DNA of 64,000 nt from Desulfosporosinus sp. Sb-LF (GTDB lineage: Bacteria; Bacillota; Desulfitobacteriia; Desulfitobacteriales; Desulfitobacteriaceae). Shown in pieces: positions 16,229-25,096 of this stretch (its first letter is position 1; each line of letters begins with the position of its first letter). The position numbers and the translations under genes are program-made. The notes beneath the pieces were generated by a model that ran no database searches, was not told where the DNA came from, and worked only from the letters and a program-made list of their open reading frames with translations. Where the stretch lies: NCBI RefSeq assembly GCF_004766055.1, contig NZ_SPQR01000003.1:62001-126000 (forward strand). The letters run 5' to 3'.

Positions 16229-18280
16229 GTGAAAAAGATTATTTTATCGATTATTACTTCGCTTTCAGTAGTTTTATGCACGCCATTTATAACACAGGCG
16301 AGCCCCTTAGTTTACTCAACGGAGCGAATTTCCGGACAGGATAGGGTCGAAACGGCTCTTAAGATATCGCAAAAAGGATGGGACTCAGCTCAAACGGTGA
16401 TTTTATGCGAAAACTCCGATTATCCGGATTCTATCGCCGCAACACCGTTTGCGGTTAGCTTGAATGCTCCAATTCTTCTGACCAAAGGGAACTCTATTGA
16501 CCCACGTGTTGTCAAAGAACTGCAACGGTTGAAGCCCCGAAATGTCGTTCTTCTTGGTGGAACCGCCTGTTTGAACCTTTCTATAGAAAAGGAACTTGAA
16601 GAATCATCGTTGGAATGGGAGCGAATCGGTGGAATGGATCGTTATGAAACGTCCATCCTTCTCGCTAAACATTTATCGAGCGATTCACTCATTCTTGCCA
16701 ACGGTGATGATTTTCCTGATGCGTTATCAGCGGCAACGTTTGCAGGTATTAAACAAATCCCCATCGTCCTTACATCAACAACCCTTCCCGAATCTGTCAT
16801 AGGATACTTAAATGAAACTAGTCCTAAGCACATAATCGTCATTGGCGGAGAAGTTGTCGTTCCTTCCAAAGAGTTAACGAAAAACAATTTTACCATTGAA
16901 ACCCGTTTGGGCGGGCTGGACCGTTACGAAACCAATGCTAAAGTCACGTCTTATATGAAAGACGTCTATGAATCGAATGATCTTTTCTTAGCCTCTGGCA
17001 TTACATTTCCTGATGCCGTAGCTGGTACTGTCCTGGCTTCAAAATTCAAGGCTCCCCTTTTAATCACAGAACAAAAAGATATCCCGCCCTCTGTTTATAG
17101 CCTCATGCGAAATCATATGAAAATTGAACCCCCCGTTGAAAGCACAAGTGATAATGTAAACAATGATTTAACTAAAGGACACATTACTGCATCAGGGGGC
17201 TTAAATCTTAGAGAAACTCCCTCATCCACAGGAAAACTACTTGTGACGATTCCGAAAGACACGACTATTGACCTTATCAACCAGGAAAACCACTGGTACA
17301 AAACGACCTATCAGTCAAAAACTGGTTGGGTTTCTGCAGACTATGTAACTCTGGGCTCTATGAGCAACTCCACTACGACGCCTAATCTAGATTTAAGTGT
17401 TAATGGTACCGTTTATATTTTAGGCGGAACGGGTATTATTAGTTCTAAAACACAAACTATTATTGAGGGAAAAGCTTCTTCTAACTATAACGATAATCTT
17501 AAAGACTTCCCCCCACTACCCTCAGAAATCAAAGAACCCACACAACCTTCAAGAGGTGGCGACATCATTACCCCTCCCCCGTCTAGCGATACTACCCCAC
17601 CTTCTAGCGGTACCCCCCCAGTTGAAACAACTTATGATCCCTCTAAAGAAGTACTCATAAATCCCTTTGAGGGAATTCCCGCTAACGCCTTATCCGGCAA
17701 GACAATTATGCTAGATCCTGGACATGGGGGACCTGATACAGGCGCTGTCGGTCCTAACCATACGTATGAAAAAGACAACAACTTGGCAATAGCGCTCACC
17801 TTAAATGATATCTTAAAACAAGCAGGAGCAAAGGTTATCTTAACTCGAAACAACGATACATCTCCTGCCTCCAATTATTCGGAAGAAGAGGATCTTCAAG
17901 CCCGTATGGACTTGGCTAATAAAAGCACAGCAGATTTATTTATATCCATCCATAATGACTCATACAGCAGTCCCGATATTCAAGGCACTTCAACCTATTA
18001 CTCCGAAGTAAATCCTAAGCAAACTGAGAGCATACAGCTGGCTAACAGTATCCAATCCGCTGTAATCGACACAGTAAAAACCAAGAGCCGTGGGCTTAAA
18101 GAAGCTGGATTTTATGTTTTACGCAAGGCAACCATGCCTGCCATTTTGCTCGAGACTGCCTTCATTTCCAACCCCTATGAAGAAGCAAGATTAAAAAATC
18201 CGACTTTCCAAAAAAATATTGCTGTAGCCATCTTCCATGGCCTCTATAACTATTACAAAAACCCTTTACCCAAGGACTAA
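16229..18280 (+). CDS. Secreted N-acetylmuramoyl-L-alanine amidase with CWB2 repeats and SH3 domain
   Basis: 683 residues from the GTG at 16229; AAAGGGATGGAG lies before it, whereas the in-frame ATG at 16211 has none. A signal peptide (KKIILSIITSLSVVLC...QASP) is followed by cell-wall binding repeat 2 units at about 32-125 and 130-222 (each GxDRYETA-like, ending VxxxGG). The third starts at 224, and its expected final strand (VYILGGTGIISSKTQTII) appears only at 395-412. A bacterial SH3 domain at about 316-377 (GLNLRETPSSTGKLL...GWVSADYV) is inserted between. A Pro/Thr linker leads to amidase_3 at about 491-680. Zinc ligands H499 (DPGHGG), E514 and H575 (SIHND) and catalytic E642 (LLETAF) are present. 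It should cut the lactyl-alanine bond of peptidoglycan on the cell surface. Confidence 0.92.
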   Translation: MKKIILSIITSLSVVLCTPFITQASPLVYSTERISGQDRVETALKISQKGWDSAQTVILCENSDYPDSIAATPFAVSLNAPILLTKGNSIDPRVVKELQRLKPRNVVLLGGTACLNLSIEKELEESSLEWERIGGMDRYETSILLAKHLSSDSLILANGDDFPDALSAATFAGIKQIPIVLTSTTLPESVIGYLNETSPKHIIVIGGEVVVPSKELTKNNFTIETRLGGLDRYETNAKVTSYMKDVYESNDLFLASGITFPDAVAGTVLASKFKAPLLITEQKDIPPSVYSLMRNHMKIEPPVESTSDNVNNDLTKGHITASGGLNLRETPSSTGKLLVTIPKDTTIDLINQENHWYKTTYQSKTGWVSADYVTLGSMSNSTTTPNLDLSVNGTVYILGGTGIISSKTQTIIEGKASSNYNDNLKDFPPLPSEIKEPTQPSRGGDIITPPPSSDTTPPSSGTPPVETTYDPSKEVLINPFEGIPANALSGKTIMLDPGHGGPDTGAVGPNHTYEKDNNLAIALTLNDILKQAGAKVILTRNNDTSPASNYSEEEDLQARMDLANKSTADLFISIHNDSYSSPDIQGTSTYYSEVNPKQTESIQLANSIQSAVIDTVKTKSRGLKEAGFYVLRKATMPAILLETAFISNPYEEARLKNPTFQKNIAVAIFHGLYNYYKNPLPKD

Positions 18281-18366
18281 GCCAAAATCAACTATTGCAT
18301 CAGTAAGTAAACAACTAGATTAAGCCATAGGAACAATTTACACTAACCAACGCAGGAGGATTGACG

Positions 18367-18693
18367 ATGCCCCAGATAAAGATTCGTGGAATTGAAACAG
18401 AAAAGATTCGCAAACTAAGTAAACCGTTGATTGACGAACTTGCAATGTTGACCCAATCTCCACGGGACTATTTCACCCTCGAGGTGATTCACTCGACCTT
18501 TGTTATGGATGGAGAAGTTGTCCGAGGATATCCCTTTGTAGAAATAGCATGGTTTGACCGTGGACAAGAGATTCAAGACCAAGTAGCCCAAGTAATCAGC
18601 CGATTGATTAATGAAGCGGGTTATCCAAACGTAGACATAATCTTTACCATATTGGAAGAAGCACGCTATTATGAAAATGGGCAGCATTACTAA
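18367..18693 (+). CDS. DUF1904 family protein
   Basis: 108-residue soluble protein of the DUF1904 family, related in fold to tautomerase/MIF-like proteins. It shows PQIKIRGIETEKIRKLSKPLIDELA, SPRDYFTLEVIHSTF, GYPFVEIAWFDRGQEIQDQVA and VDIIFTILEEARYYENGQHY. The initiator-adjacent Pro2, which is catalytic in tautomerases, is present. The ATG at 18367 is used with AGGAGG seven bases before; the TTG at 18361 is too close to that site. Function not established. Confidence 0.8.
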   Translation: MPQIKIRGIETEKIRKLSKPLIDELAMLTQSPRDYFTLEVIHSTFVMDGEVVRGYPFVEIAWFDRGQEIQDQVAQVISRLINEAGYPNVDIIFTILEEARYYENGQHY

Positions 18694-18771
18694 ACACGGA
18701 AGGGCCTTCCTTAACAAAAGGGCGTAATGAGACTTAAGATCCTTCCAAGGTGGTAGAGCGCTGTCCTAAAA

Positions 18772-18809
18772 AAGCGGATTACACCTACAAAGTGGTGGAT
18801 AATCCGCTT
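18772..18809. terminator. Terminator-like hairpin, GGATTA-CACC family copy 1
   Basis: AAGCGGATTA and TAATCCGCTT form 10-bp arms with inner CACC/GGTG pairs. It closely resembles the hairpin at 56247-56299. Confidence 0.55.
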
Positions 18810-18835
18810 ATATATATGAGATTTCCGAACAGAAT

Positions 18836-18872
18836 GGGGTTGTAACAAACTGAAAAGAGTTTAGTTACGCCC
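18836..18872 (+). repeat. Dispersed hairpin repeat, GGGGTTG-AACAAACT family, copy 1
   Basis: GGGGTTGTAACAAACT pairs imperfectly with AGTTTAGTTACGCCC and is followed by TTTTATTATT. Related copies lie at 40990-41034 and 50227-50270, each just after a gene. Confidence 0.6.
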
Positions 18873-19117
18873 TTTTATTATTAGCCTTAATCCAATAACT
18901 CCCTTCATTAATTACCCCAATCTATTCCTACTCTTCCTTGAAAGAGCTTCCATTTCACAGAATCTCAACTTAAAGTACAATAAACTATCATAATTTGCAC
19001 CTTTTACCTTAACATGTTTCGGATATCCTTAAGGAAGTAGTCACCGAGCTCGAGGCCTATTTGCCAAATTCCTTAGGGATCGTGACTAAATTAAGTAGGA
19101 ACAAGGAGGATATAATT

Positions 19118-20338
19118 ATGACTGACGAAATCCACTCACTCAATGACAATAACAACCCCTCTGCTGACACAAGCAGTGACAAAGAGGAAATCGAAATACT
19201 GACCAGCACACAACAATCGATGGCTCAAAATAAACCTAAAAATAAAGTTTTTGCCTTTGCTAGCCTCTGTGTGATTAGCGCTTTTATCGGTGGACTTACT
19301 ACAGTTGCCGTGATTCCCCATATTTATCCTACTACATCCACAGCAATGCAAACATCCAATTCCTCGTTTACACAGGTTGCGAATCTCACTGCCACCGAAA
19401 CTAATTTCCCAGTAGCACAAATTGCCAAGAATGTTGGTCCAGCCGTAGTGGGTGTGTCTAATCTCCAATCTAGTCGAAGTTTTTCAGGGAACTCCGGTCT
19501 CCAAGAAACTGGAAGCGGTACTGGTTTTATCATTGATGCCAAAAAGGGCTATATTGCGACAAATAATCATGTGATCGACGGCGCACAAAAAATCACTATC
19601 AGTTTGAGTGATGGACGTAATCTTGACGCGAAAGTAATTGGCGCTGATCCACGCACAGATCTTGCGGTATTGCAGATTTCGGATACAACAAACCTCACAG
19701 CAGTTAAAATGGGAGATTCTTCAAAAGTCGAAGTTGGCGAATCTGTGGTCGCTATCGGAAATCCTGGCGGAGAAGAATTTGCACGTTCTGTGACTACGGG
19801 GGTCATCTCCGCAACCAATCGCACCCTGGAACTCCAAGGTGAAGCAAGTTACAATTTAATTCAAACGGACGCAGCCATAAATCCTGGAAATAGTGGTGGA
19901 CCGCTCGTTAATTATCAAGGACAAGTCATTGGCATAAACTCGGTCAAATACGCGGAAACAGGCTTTGAAGGAATGGGCTTCGCTATTCCGATTTCAGATG
20001 CCCTGCCAACACTGCAACAGTTGATCAATTCAGGTGTGGCTAAACATCCAGCTCTTTTAGTAAGCACAGACGATCAATATAACACTTACGCTAAAAGCAA
20101 CAATAAGCCCCAAGGGGCCTACATTTCAGGTGTGACACTAAATGGACCAGCAGCTAAGGCTGGCCTTAAACAGGGGGATGTCATCACCAAGATCAATGAT
20201 GGTCTTGTTCAAAATTCTTCTGACCTTATTCGTGAACTCTATAAAAATAATGTTGGGGATAAAGTAACCATAACCTATATTCGAGATGGACAAACGAAAC
20301 AAGTTGAGGTAACACTGGGAGAATTAGCCTCTACTTAA
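19118..20338 (+). CDS. htrA: HtrA/DegP-type membrane-anchored serine protease
   Basis: 406-residue S1C protease with a C-terminal PDZ domain, acting outside the membrane in protein quality control. After an acidic cytoplasmic N-terminus, one membrane anchor lies at about 44-66 (FAFASLCVISAFIGGLTTVA). The chymotrypsin-like domain has the triad H151 (ATNNHVIDG), D181 (DPRTDLAVL) and S259 (NPGNSGGPLV). The PDZ domain covers about 310-400 (GVTLNGPAAKAGLKQGDVI). The ATG at 19118 has AAGGAGGATATAATT before it; the in-frame codon at 19061 has no ribosome site. It appears monocistronic. Confidence 0.94.
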   Translation: MTDEIHSLNDNNNPSADTSSDKEEIEILTSTQQSMAQNKPKNKVFAFASLCVISAFIGGLTTVAVIPHIYPTTSTAMQTSNSSFTQVANLTATETNFPVAQIAKNVGPAVVGVSNLQSSRSFSGNSGLQETGSGTGFIIDAKKGYIATNNHVIDGAQKITISLSDGRNLDAKVIGADPRTDLAVLQISDTTNLTAVKMGDSSKVEVGESVVAIGNPGGEEFARSVTTGVISATNRTLELQGEASYNLIQTDAAINPGNSGGPLVNYQGQVIGINSVKYAETGFEGMGFAIPISDALPTLQQLINSGVAKHPALLVSTDDQYNTYAKSNNKPQGAYISGVTLNGPAAKAGLKQGDVITKINDGLVQNSSDLIRELYKNNVGDKVTITYIRDGQTKQVEVTLGELAST

Positions 20339-20367
20339 TATGCTTATCATCTAATTGATTGCAAAGG

Positions 20368-20424
20368 AATTGGAATTCGAACAAGCTGGGAGCTTATCGC
20401 TTCCAGCCTTGTCGAATTCCAATT
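20368..20424. terminator. Long convergent hairpin
   Basis: About 26-base arms: AATTGGAATTCGA-ACAAGCTGG and CCAGC-TTGT-CGAATTCCAATT with few mismatches, around a TTATC loop. It lies between the convergent htrA and permease genes. No good T-run follows on either strand, so termination is inferred from position only. Confidence 0.5.
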
Positions 20425-20562
20425 AGCGGTCCTATAGTAAAAGCCAACTTCATATCACATTGCTTTTTGTTGCTTATTAAACTCGACAACTTGTTAACGG
20501 CTTCTAGCTGCTTTACATACCTCTCGGACAAACCCCACGGGAGAGCCGATACTGACTAAAAG

Positions 20563-21930
20563 TTAAAACTGCCCCCTAGCGCGTAATTTATACCCAATAA
20601 ATATAATCAGAATCCAAATAGGTCCAATATATAGAGCATAAACCATGTCAGGTAAATACGCCATCAAAGCAATAACCATTACTAAGAATGCTAACGTTAT
20701 ATAGTTCGAAATGGGGTAGAGTGGAAGCTTGAAATTCAGCTTTTCCACTTCCCCTATTTCTTGCTTACTACGCCTGAATTTCAAATGAGTAATCAAAATC
20801 ATGATCCAGTTAAAAATGACCGCGATAGTCGCTACGGAGAGCAAATACAAGAATACTTTCCCTGGGACAAGAAAATTGAGGGCAACTGCGATTAAGGTAA
20901 GGGCAGAAGAAAAGACAATACCATTTACTGGAGTTCCAGTTTTACTGAGATGGGCGAACATTTTCGGAGCGCTTCCATGAAGTGCTAAGCTATGAAGCAT
21001 CCGGCCATTACTGTACAAACCGCTATTATAGGTTGACAAGGCTGCGGTTAAGACCACCACATTAAGTATCCCTGCAGCCGCTGGAATCCCTATTTTGGAA
21101 AAAATCTCTACAAAGGGGCTGCCTGTCGTCCCGACTAAATTCCAGGGATAAATGATGGTCAAAATCAATAAGGCCCCAACATAAAAGATAAGGATTCTCC
21201 ATACGACTTGGTTGATCGCTTTCGGAATGGATACCCTTGGATTATCCGCCTCTCCTGCAGTGATTCCAATGAGCTCAACCCCCCCAAAAGAAAACATGAC
21301 TATTACAAGGGATAAGAGTAACCCCCAAAGTCCGTTTGGTAGATACCCTCCGTGAGCCCATAAATTACTGAGTCCAATTGGCTGGCCATTATTTCCTATC
21401 CCAAAGAAAATAATTAACAGCCCAAACAAAATCATCGCAATAATGGCCACGACCTTAATAAAAGAAAACCAAAATTCTAATTCACCGAAGGTTTTAACAT
21501 TGATCAAGTTAACTATCGTTATGAAAATTAAAAACATTAAGGCTGATAGCCACGTCGGAACAGACGGAAACCAATAGTTAATGTATGCTCCAACCGCCGT
21601 TAGTTCAGCCATGCTCACGACAACATAACAAAACCAATAGTTCCAACCTGAAAAGAAGCCTGCAAAATCTCCCCAATAACGATAAGCGTAGTGGCTGAAA
21701 GAACCTGAAACTGGTTCATCAACGGACATCTCCCCGAGAGCCCGCATGATAAAGAAGACGGCAATTCCCCCGATAATATATGATAAACTGATTCCTGGTC
21801 CAACTAATTTAATCGTGGTTCCTGACCCATAGAATAACCCGGTTCCGATGGCTCCACCCAAAGCAATCATTTGGATGTGTCGGTTTTTTAATGTGCGCTG
21901 TAATTCATCCGGTCTTTCAATGTCTGTCAT
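20563..21930 (-). CDS. Amino acid permease, APC superfamily (AAT family)
   Basis: 455-residue transporter with 12 predicted membrane segments, resembling GABA/proline/aromatic amino-acid permeases. Hallmarks: LKNRHIQMIALGGAIGTGLFYGSG (residues 13-36), PVSGSFSHYAYRYWGDFAGFFSGWNYWF, the FSFGGVELIGITAGEADNPRVSIPKAIN block near 205-235, and NSGLYSNGRMLHSLALHGSAPKMF near 295-320. Substrate cannot be told from sequence. ATG at 21930 or the adjoining TTG at 21933; GGAG is 10 or 7 bases away. Confidence 0.88.
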   Translation of the reverse strand: MTDIERPDELQRTLKNRHIQMIALGGAIGTGLFYGSGTTIKLVGPGISLSYIIGGIAVFFIMRALGEMSVDEPVSGSFSHYAYRYWGDFAGFFSGWNYWFCYVVVSMAELTAVGAYINYWFPSVPTWLSALMFLIFITIVNLINVKTFGELEFWFSFIKVVAIIAMILFGLLIIFFGIGNNGQPIGLSNLWAHGGYLPNGLWGLLLSLVIVMFSFGGVELIGITAGEADNPRVSIPKAINQVVWRILIFYVGALLILTIIYPWNLVGTTGSPFVEIFSKIGIPAAAGILNVVVLTAALSTYNSGLYSNGRMLHSLALHGSAPKMFAHLSKTGTPVNGIVFSSALTLIAVALNFLVPGKVFLYLLSVATIAVIFNWIMILITHLKFRRSKQEIGEVEKLNFKLPLYPISNYITLAFLVMVIALMAYLPDMVYALYIGPIWILIIFIGYKLRARGQF

Positions 21931-22121
21931 CAATAACTTTCTCCTTTTGTTTTTTCCTTCTACAAAATATAATACAGACTTGGAATCTCTTTTATTATTG
22001 CTAGGTTTCCTAGTTTACACTCGGAATATCCTTATACATTTCGCTATCAACTTCCTTTATCAATGCATCATATTTTTGGTGTGACAGGTTTTTCATCAAG
22101 CAGCGCCGATGGAAATAATAA

Positions 22122-22143
22122 CTCCCACTTATAAAAGTGGGAG
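22122..22143 (-). terminator. Terminator of the GGDEF-EAL gene
   Basis: CTCCCACTT and AAGTGGGAG arms with a 4-base loop, followed on the minus strand by TTATTATTTCC. Confidence 0.65.
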
Positions 22144-22162
22144 CCTTAAAATTAGATTAAAA

Positions 22163-24820
22163 TCACAAAAGGAACTCTCTCAAACTGCCTTTTTCAATAA
22201 TACTGCCTAGTAAATCTTTCGGTACTGGTTTCTCAAGTAAAAATCCCTGCAAATAATCACAATTTGCCCTACTCAAGTAGTCAAGTTGCTCTAACGTTTC
22301 AACCCCTTCAGCGATCGTTTTGATATTAAGCTTACTGGCCAAAGCAATAATCGATCCTGTTAACCCGTTATGCTGATCTAAAGAATCAATTTCTTTCACA
22401 AAAGCTTTATCAATTTTCAACAGAGTAATGGGGAGTTTGCGCAGATAATTTAACGATGAATATCCAGTACCAAAATCATCAAGTGCGATTCTCACTCCAA
22501 GTTTTTTTAGATTTCTCAATTTATTGACAACGCAATCAAAGCTGTCTATAAAAATGTTCTCTGTAACCTCTAATTCCAGACTGGTCGGCTTTAGCCCTGA
22601 TAATTCAAGGGCCTGCATCACCGTTTCGCTAAAGTCCTTTTGCCTTAATTGGATCGGCGAGATATTGATAGCCATAACCAGGTCACACCCATATTTAATT
22701 TCTAACTCTTTACAAATTCGACTCGCCGTGTTTATAACCCATTCACCGATCTGAATAATCAGGCCTGTTTCTTCGGCTATAGGTATGAATTCCATGGGAT
22801 TAAGGAATCCCATTTCAGGACAATTCCAACGAATTAAAGCTTCAAACCCACGGAGTTCTCCCGTTTGGGCCGTATATTGAGGTTGATAATGCAATACAAA
22901 ATCATTGTTTATTATGGCATTTCTTAATAGTCTTTCAATGTTTGTTTTTAGTAAAAGATCCTCTTTCATTTTTAGATTAAAAAATTGATAACCATTTTTC
23001 CCAACTTCCTTAGCTTTATACATGGCTGTATCTGCGTTTTTGATAAGTTCGTCAGCTGTTTCCCCATCATCCGGATACCTTGAAATTCCCATACTGGCTG
23101 TTAAATTGATTATGTGATCATTCACCCTAAAGGATTCTTGAAAACTTGATTTTATTGTTTCTAAGAGGGACACTATACACTCTTGCTGTTTAGCATCGTC
23201 AAGCAACAGGGCAAATTCATCCCCGCCTAAGCGAGCAAGGATATCTTTTTTGCTAATACATTTTAGCAACTTTTTTGTGGTTTCGATTAAAACTCCATCC
23301 CCTGTTACATGTCCTAATGTATCATTTGCTCTTTTAAAGTCGTCTAGGTCGAGGAATACAACGTAAACTTTAGTCGCATTTTTTTCAGATAATGCAATTG
23401 CGCTCTTTAATCTATCTAAAAAAAGAACTCTATTCGGAAGATCCGTTAAAAAGTCGTAATAAGCCATATGCTTGATGACTCGCTCATTTTCCTTTAAAGT
23501 GGTTATATCATGATTTGTTCCTATTACTCCAATGATCTCTCGACTTGAATCAAAAATAGGGGATAGCGTTACATTATAATAACCAATACCACTTCCAATT
23601 TTCCGTTCATATTTGTAAATAAAAGAGTTAACTTTTCCCTTATTAATAACTTTTGAAAATTGGTTATGCCATTCTTCGATATAAGCAGAATCTCTTTGAA
23701 TTTCGTTTATAGTCTTTCCAATAATTTCCTTTTCAGGTAAACCTATAACTTCGGAAAATTCTTTATTAATTGTAGTAAACACTCCGTCACAGTCACAACT
23801 ATAAATGACATCTGGGGAATTATTCACAAGCGTTTTATAACGTTCTTCACTAAGTTCTATGATCGCCTTATTAGTTATGATTTCATCAAATTGTTGACGT
23901 AATTCTTCTTCTGTTCCTGTCAATTCCTCATACAAATTCCTTAACACTCTATTCTTTCGTTTTAAATCTAATTCAGAAAGAACACTTGCCGTAACATCCT
24001 GAATAACGCCTAAGATTCTGACAGGCCTTCTTGAGTGACCATATTCCAGTTCTGCTACCGAATGCATATACCTTTCTTCAGAAGTGTTTGCTTTAATGAT
24101 CCTGAAATTAACGTTGTATTCCGCAGTTTCGTTAATTAAACGTTCTAGAGCTTGATCAAGCTGAGCCCGATCTTCTGTATGTACCACCTTTTGAATACTT
24201 TCCAGTGACAAAAAGGGGGTTTCTCTATTAAGTCCATACAAATTGAAGGTTTCTTCAGAAGCCCACACTGTCTTGGTTGCTAAGTCAATTTCCCAATTTC
24301 CTACATGAGCGAGCGCTTGAGCTCGGTTTAGCCTTCTTTCACTCTCTTTAAGGAGTTGAGTGCTTTGATTTAACTCTACCATTTGTTGTCTTAGTTCTTC
24401 TTCAGTAGCTGAAATTTCCTCATATAGCTGGCCGAGTTGTTCATTTTTGGCGAGTGATTCCTGTTCCTTTTGTTTCAGACTCGAAATATCACTAAATATC
24501 GTTGCAAAAAAACCATGTTCGTTAGAAGCTGCCTCAACGCGATACCATCGACCAAAAGCTTCACTATACTGTTCAAATGATGTAGAAATACCTGTTAGGG
24601 CAACATTTCCGTAGACACCTATCCAATCGAATTTATCGGTTGCATAATTTGGTAAAATATCGTTGATTTTTTTCCCGATTACAAAATCACGTTTTAAACC
24701 TGTTAAGTTTTCGAAGGCCTTGTTCACTTCAACAAATTCATAATCTATCGGAAGGCCACCTTCATCTACAATAATCTTTCGATAAGCAAAGGCATGAGAA
24801 TAATTCAATTCAAAATCCAT
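22163..24820 (-). CDS. PAS-GGDEF-EAL cyclic-di-GMP signalling protein
   Basis: 885-residue cytoplasmic protein. Three PAS domains (about 1-115, 160-275 and 325-440) are joined by two coiled-coil linkers that contain the repeated phrase EEELRQQ. Then comes a diguanylate cyclase domain with intact GGDEF near 530 (ARLGGDEFALLLD) and a phosphodiesterase EAL domain with FEALIRW near 658 and DDFGTGYSSLNYLRKLP near 785. The inhibitory I-site expected five residues before GGDEF reads SKKD, not RxxD, so product feedback may be weak. No signal peptide or membrane segment. Both catalytic motifs look intact. Monocistronic. Confidence 0.93.
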   Translation of the reverse strand: MDFELNYSHAFAYRKIIVDEGGLPIDYEFVEVNKAFENLTGLKRDFVIGKKINDILPNYATDKFDWIGVYGNVALTGISTSFEQYSEAFGRWYRVEAASNEHGFFATIFSDISSLKQKEQESLAKNEQLGQLYEEISATEEELRQQMVELNQSTQLLKESERRLNRAQALAHVGNWEIDLATKTVWASEETFNLYGLNRETPFLSLESIQKVVHTEDRAQLDQALERLINETAEYNVNFRIIKANTSEERYMHSVAELEYGHSRRPVRILGVIQDVTASVLSELDLKRKNRVLRNLYEELTGTEEELRQQFDEIITNKAIIELSEERYKTLVNNSPDVIYSCDCDGVFTTINKEFSEVIGLPEKEIIGKTINEIQRDSAYIEEWHNQFSKVINKGKVNSFIYKYERKIGSGIGYYNVTLSPIFDSSREIIGVIGTNHDITTLKENERVIKHMAYYDFLTDLPNRVLFLDRLKSAIALSEKNATKVYVVFLDLDDFKRANDTLGHVTGDGVLIETTKKLLKCISKKDILARLGGDEFALLLDDAKQQECIVSLLETIKSSFQESFRVNDHIINLTASMGISRYPDDGETADELIKNADTAMYKAKEVGKNGYQFFNLKMKEDLLLKTNIERLLRNAIINNDFVLHYQPQYTAQTGELRGFEALIRWNCPEMGFLNPMEFIPIAEETGLIIQIGEWVINTASRICKELEIKYGCDLVMAINISPIQLRQKDFSETVMQALELSGLKPTSLELEVTENIFIDSFDCVVNKLRNLKKLGVRIALDDFGTGYSSLNYLRKLPITLLKIDKAFVKEIDSLDQHNGLTGSIIALASKLNIKTIAEGVETLEQLDYLSRANCDYLQGFLLEKPVPKDLLGSIIEKGSLREFLL

Positions 24821-25096
24821 GTTTTTGCCTCCCTGTAATTTTACCAGTTCTAATGTTTAACAAGGCGCAAAACATCAACGCCTAAACCGGATTTGGTACG
24901 ATATTTGGTCTTAATAATCCATCAAACATCATATTCCTATCCTATTCTTTAAATTATTGGGAAATCCTCCTTATAGATTCCATTATTTTACCTACACTAG
25001 TGCGCAAGAATCATTTATTAATAAATGAAGGACTGAACAAGTTTCGTGTAGAATTAGGGTTATAATACCTTTAGGATTAGGAAGGAGAAACTTTTA
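24821..25096. other. Divergent promoter region
   Basis: Gap between divergently transcribed PAS-GGDEF-EAL and icd genes. TATAAT near 25062-25067 is a plausible -10 for icd; its -35 is not clear. No other structure seen. Confidence 0.35.

Larger units (their letters stand above)
18716..18876. repeat. 161-bp intergenic element with 12-bp perfect terminal inverted repeats
   Basis: AAAAGGGCGTAA (18716-18727) is matched by TTACGCCCTTTT (18865-18876). Nested inside are a strong hairpin (18772-18809) and a copy of the GGGGTTG-AACAAACT hairpin (18836-18872). No ORF. It may be a structured RNA, a stacked terminator after the DUF1904 gene, or a small mobile repeat. Confidence 0.5.
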
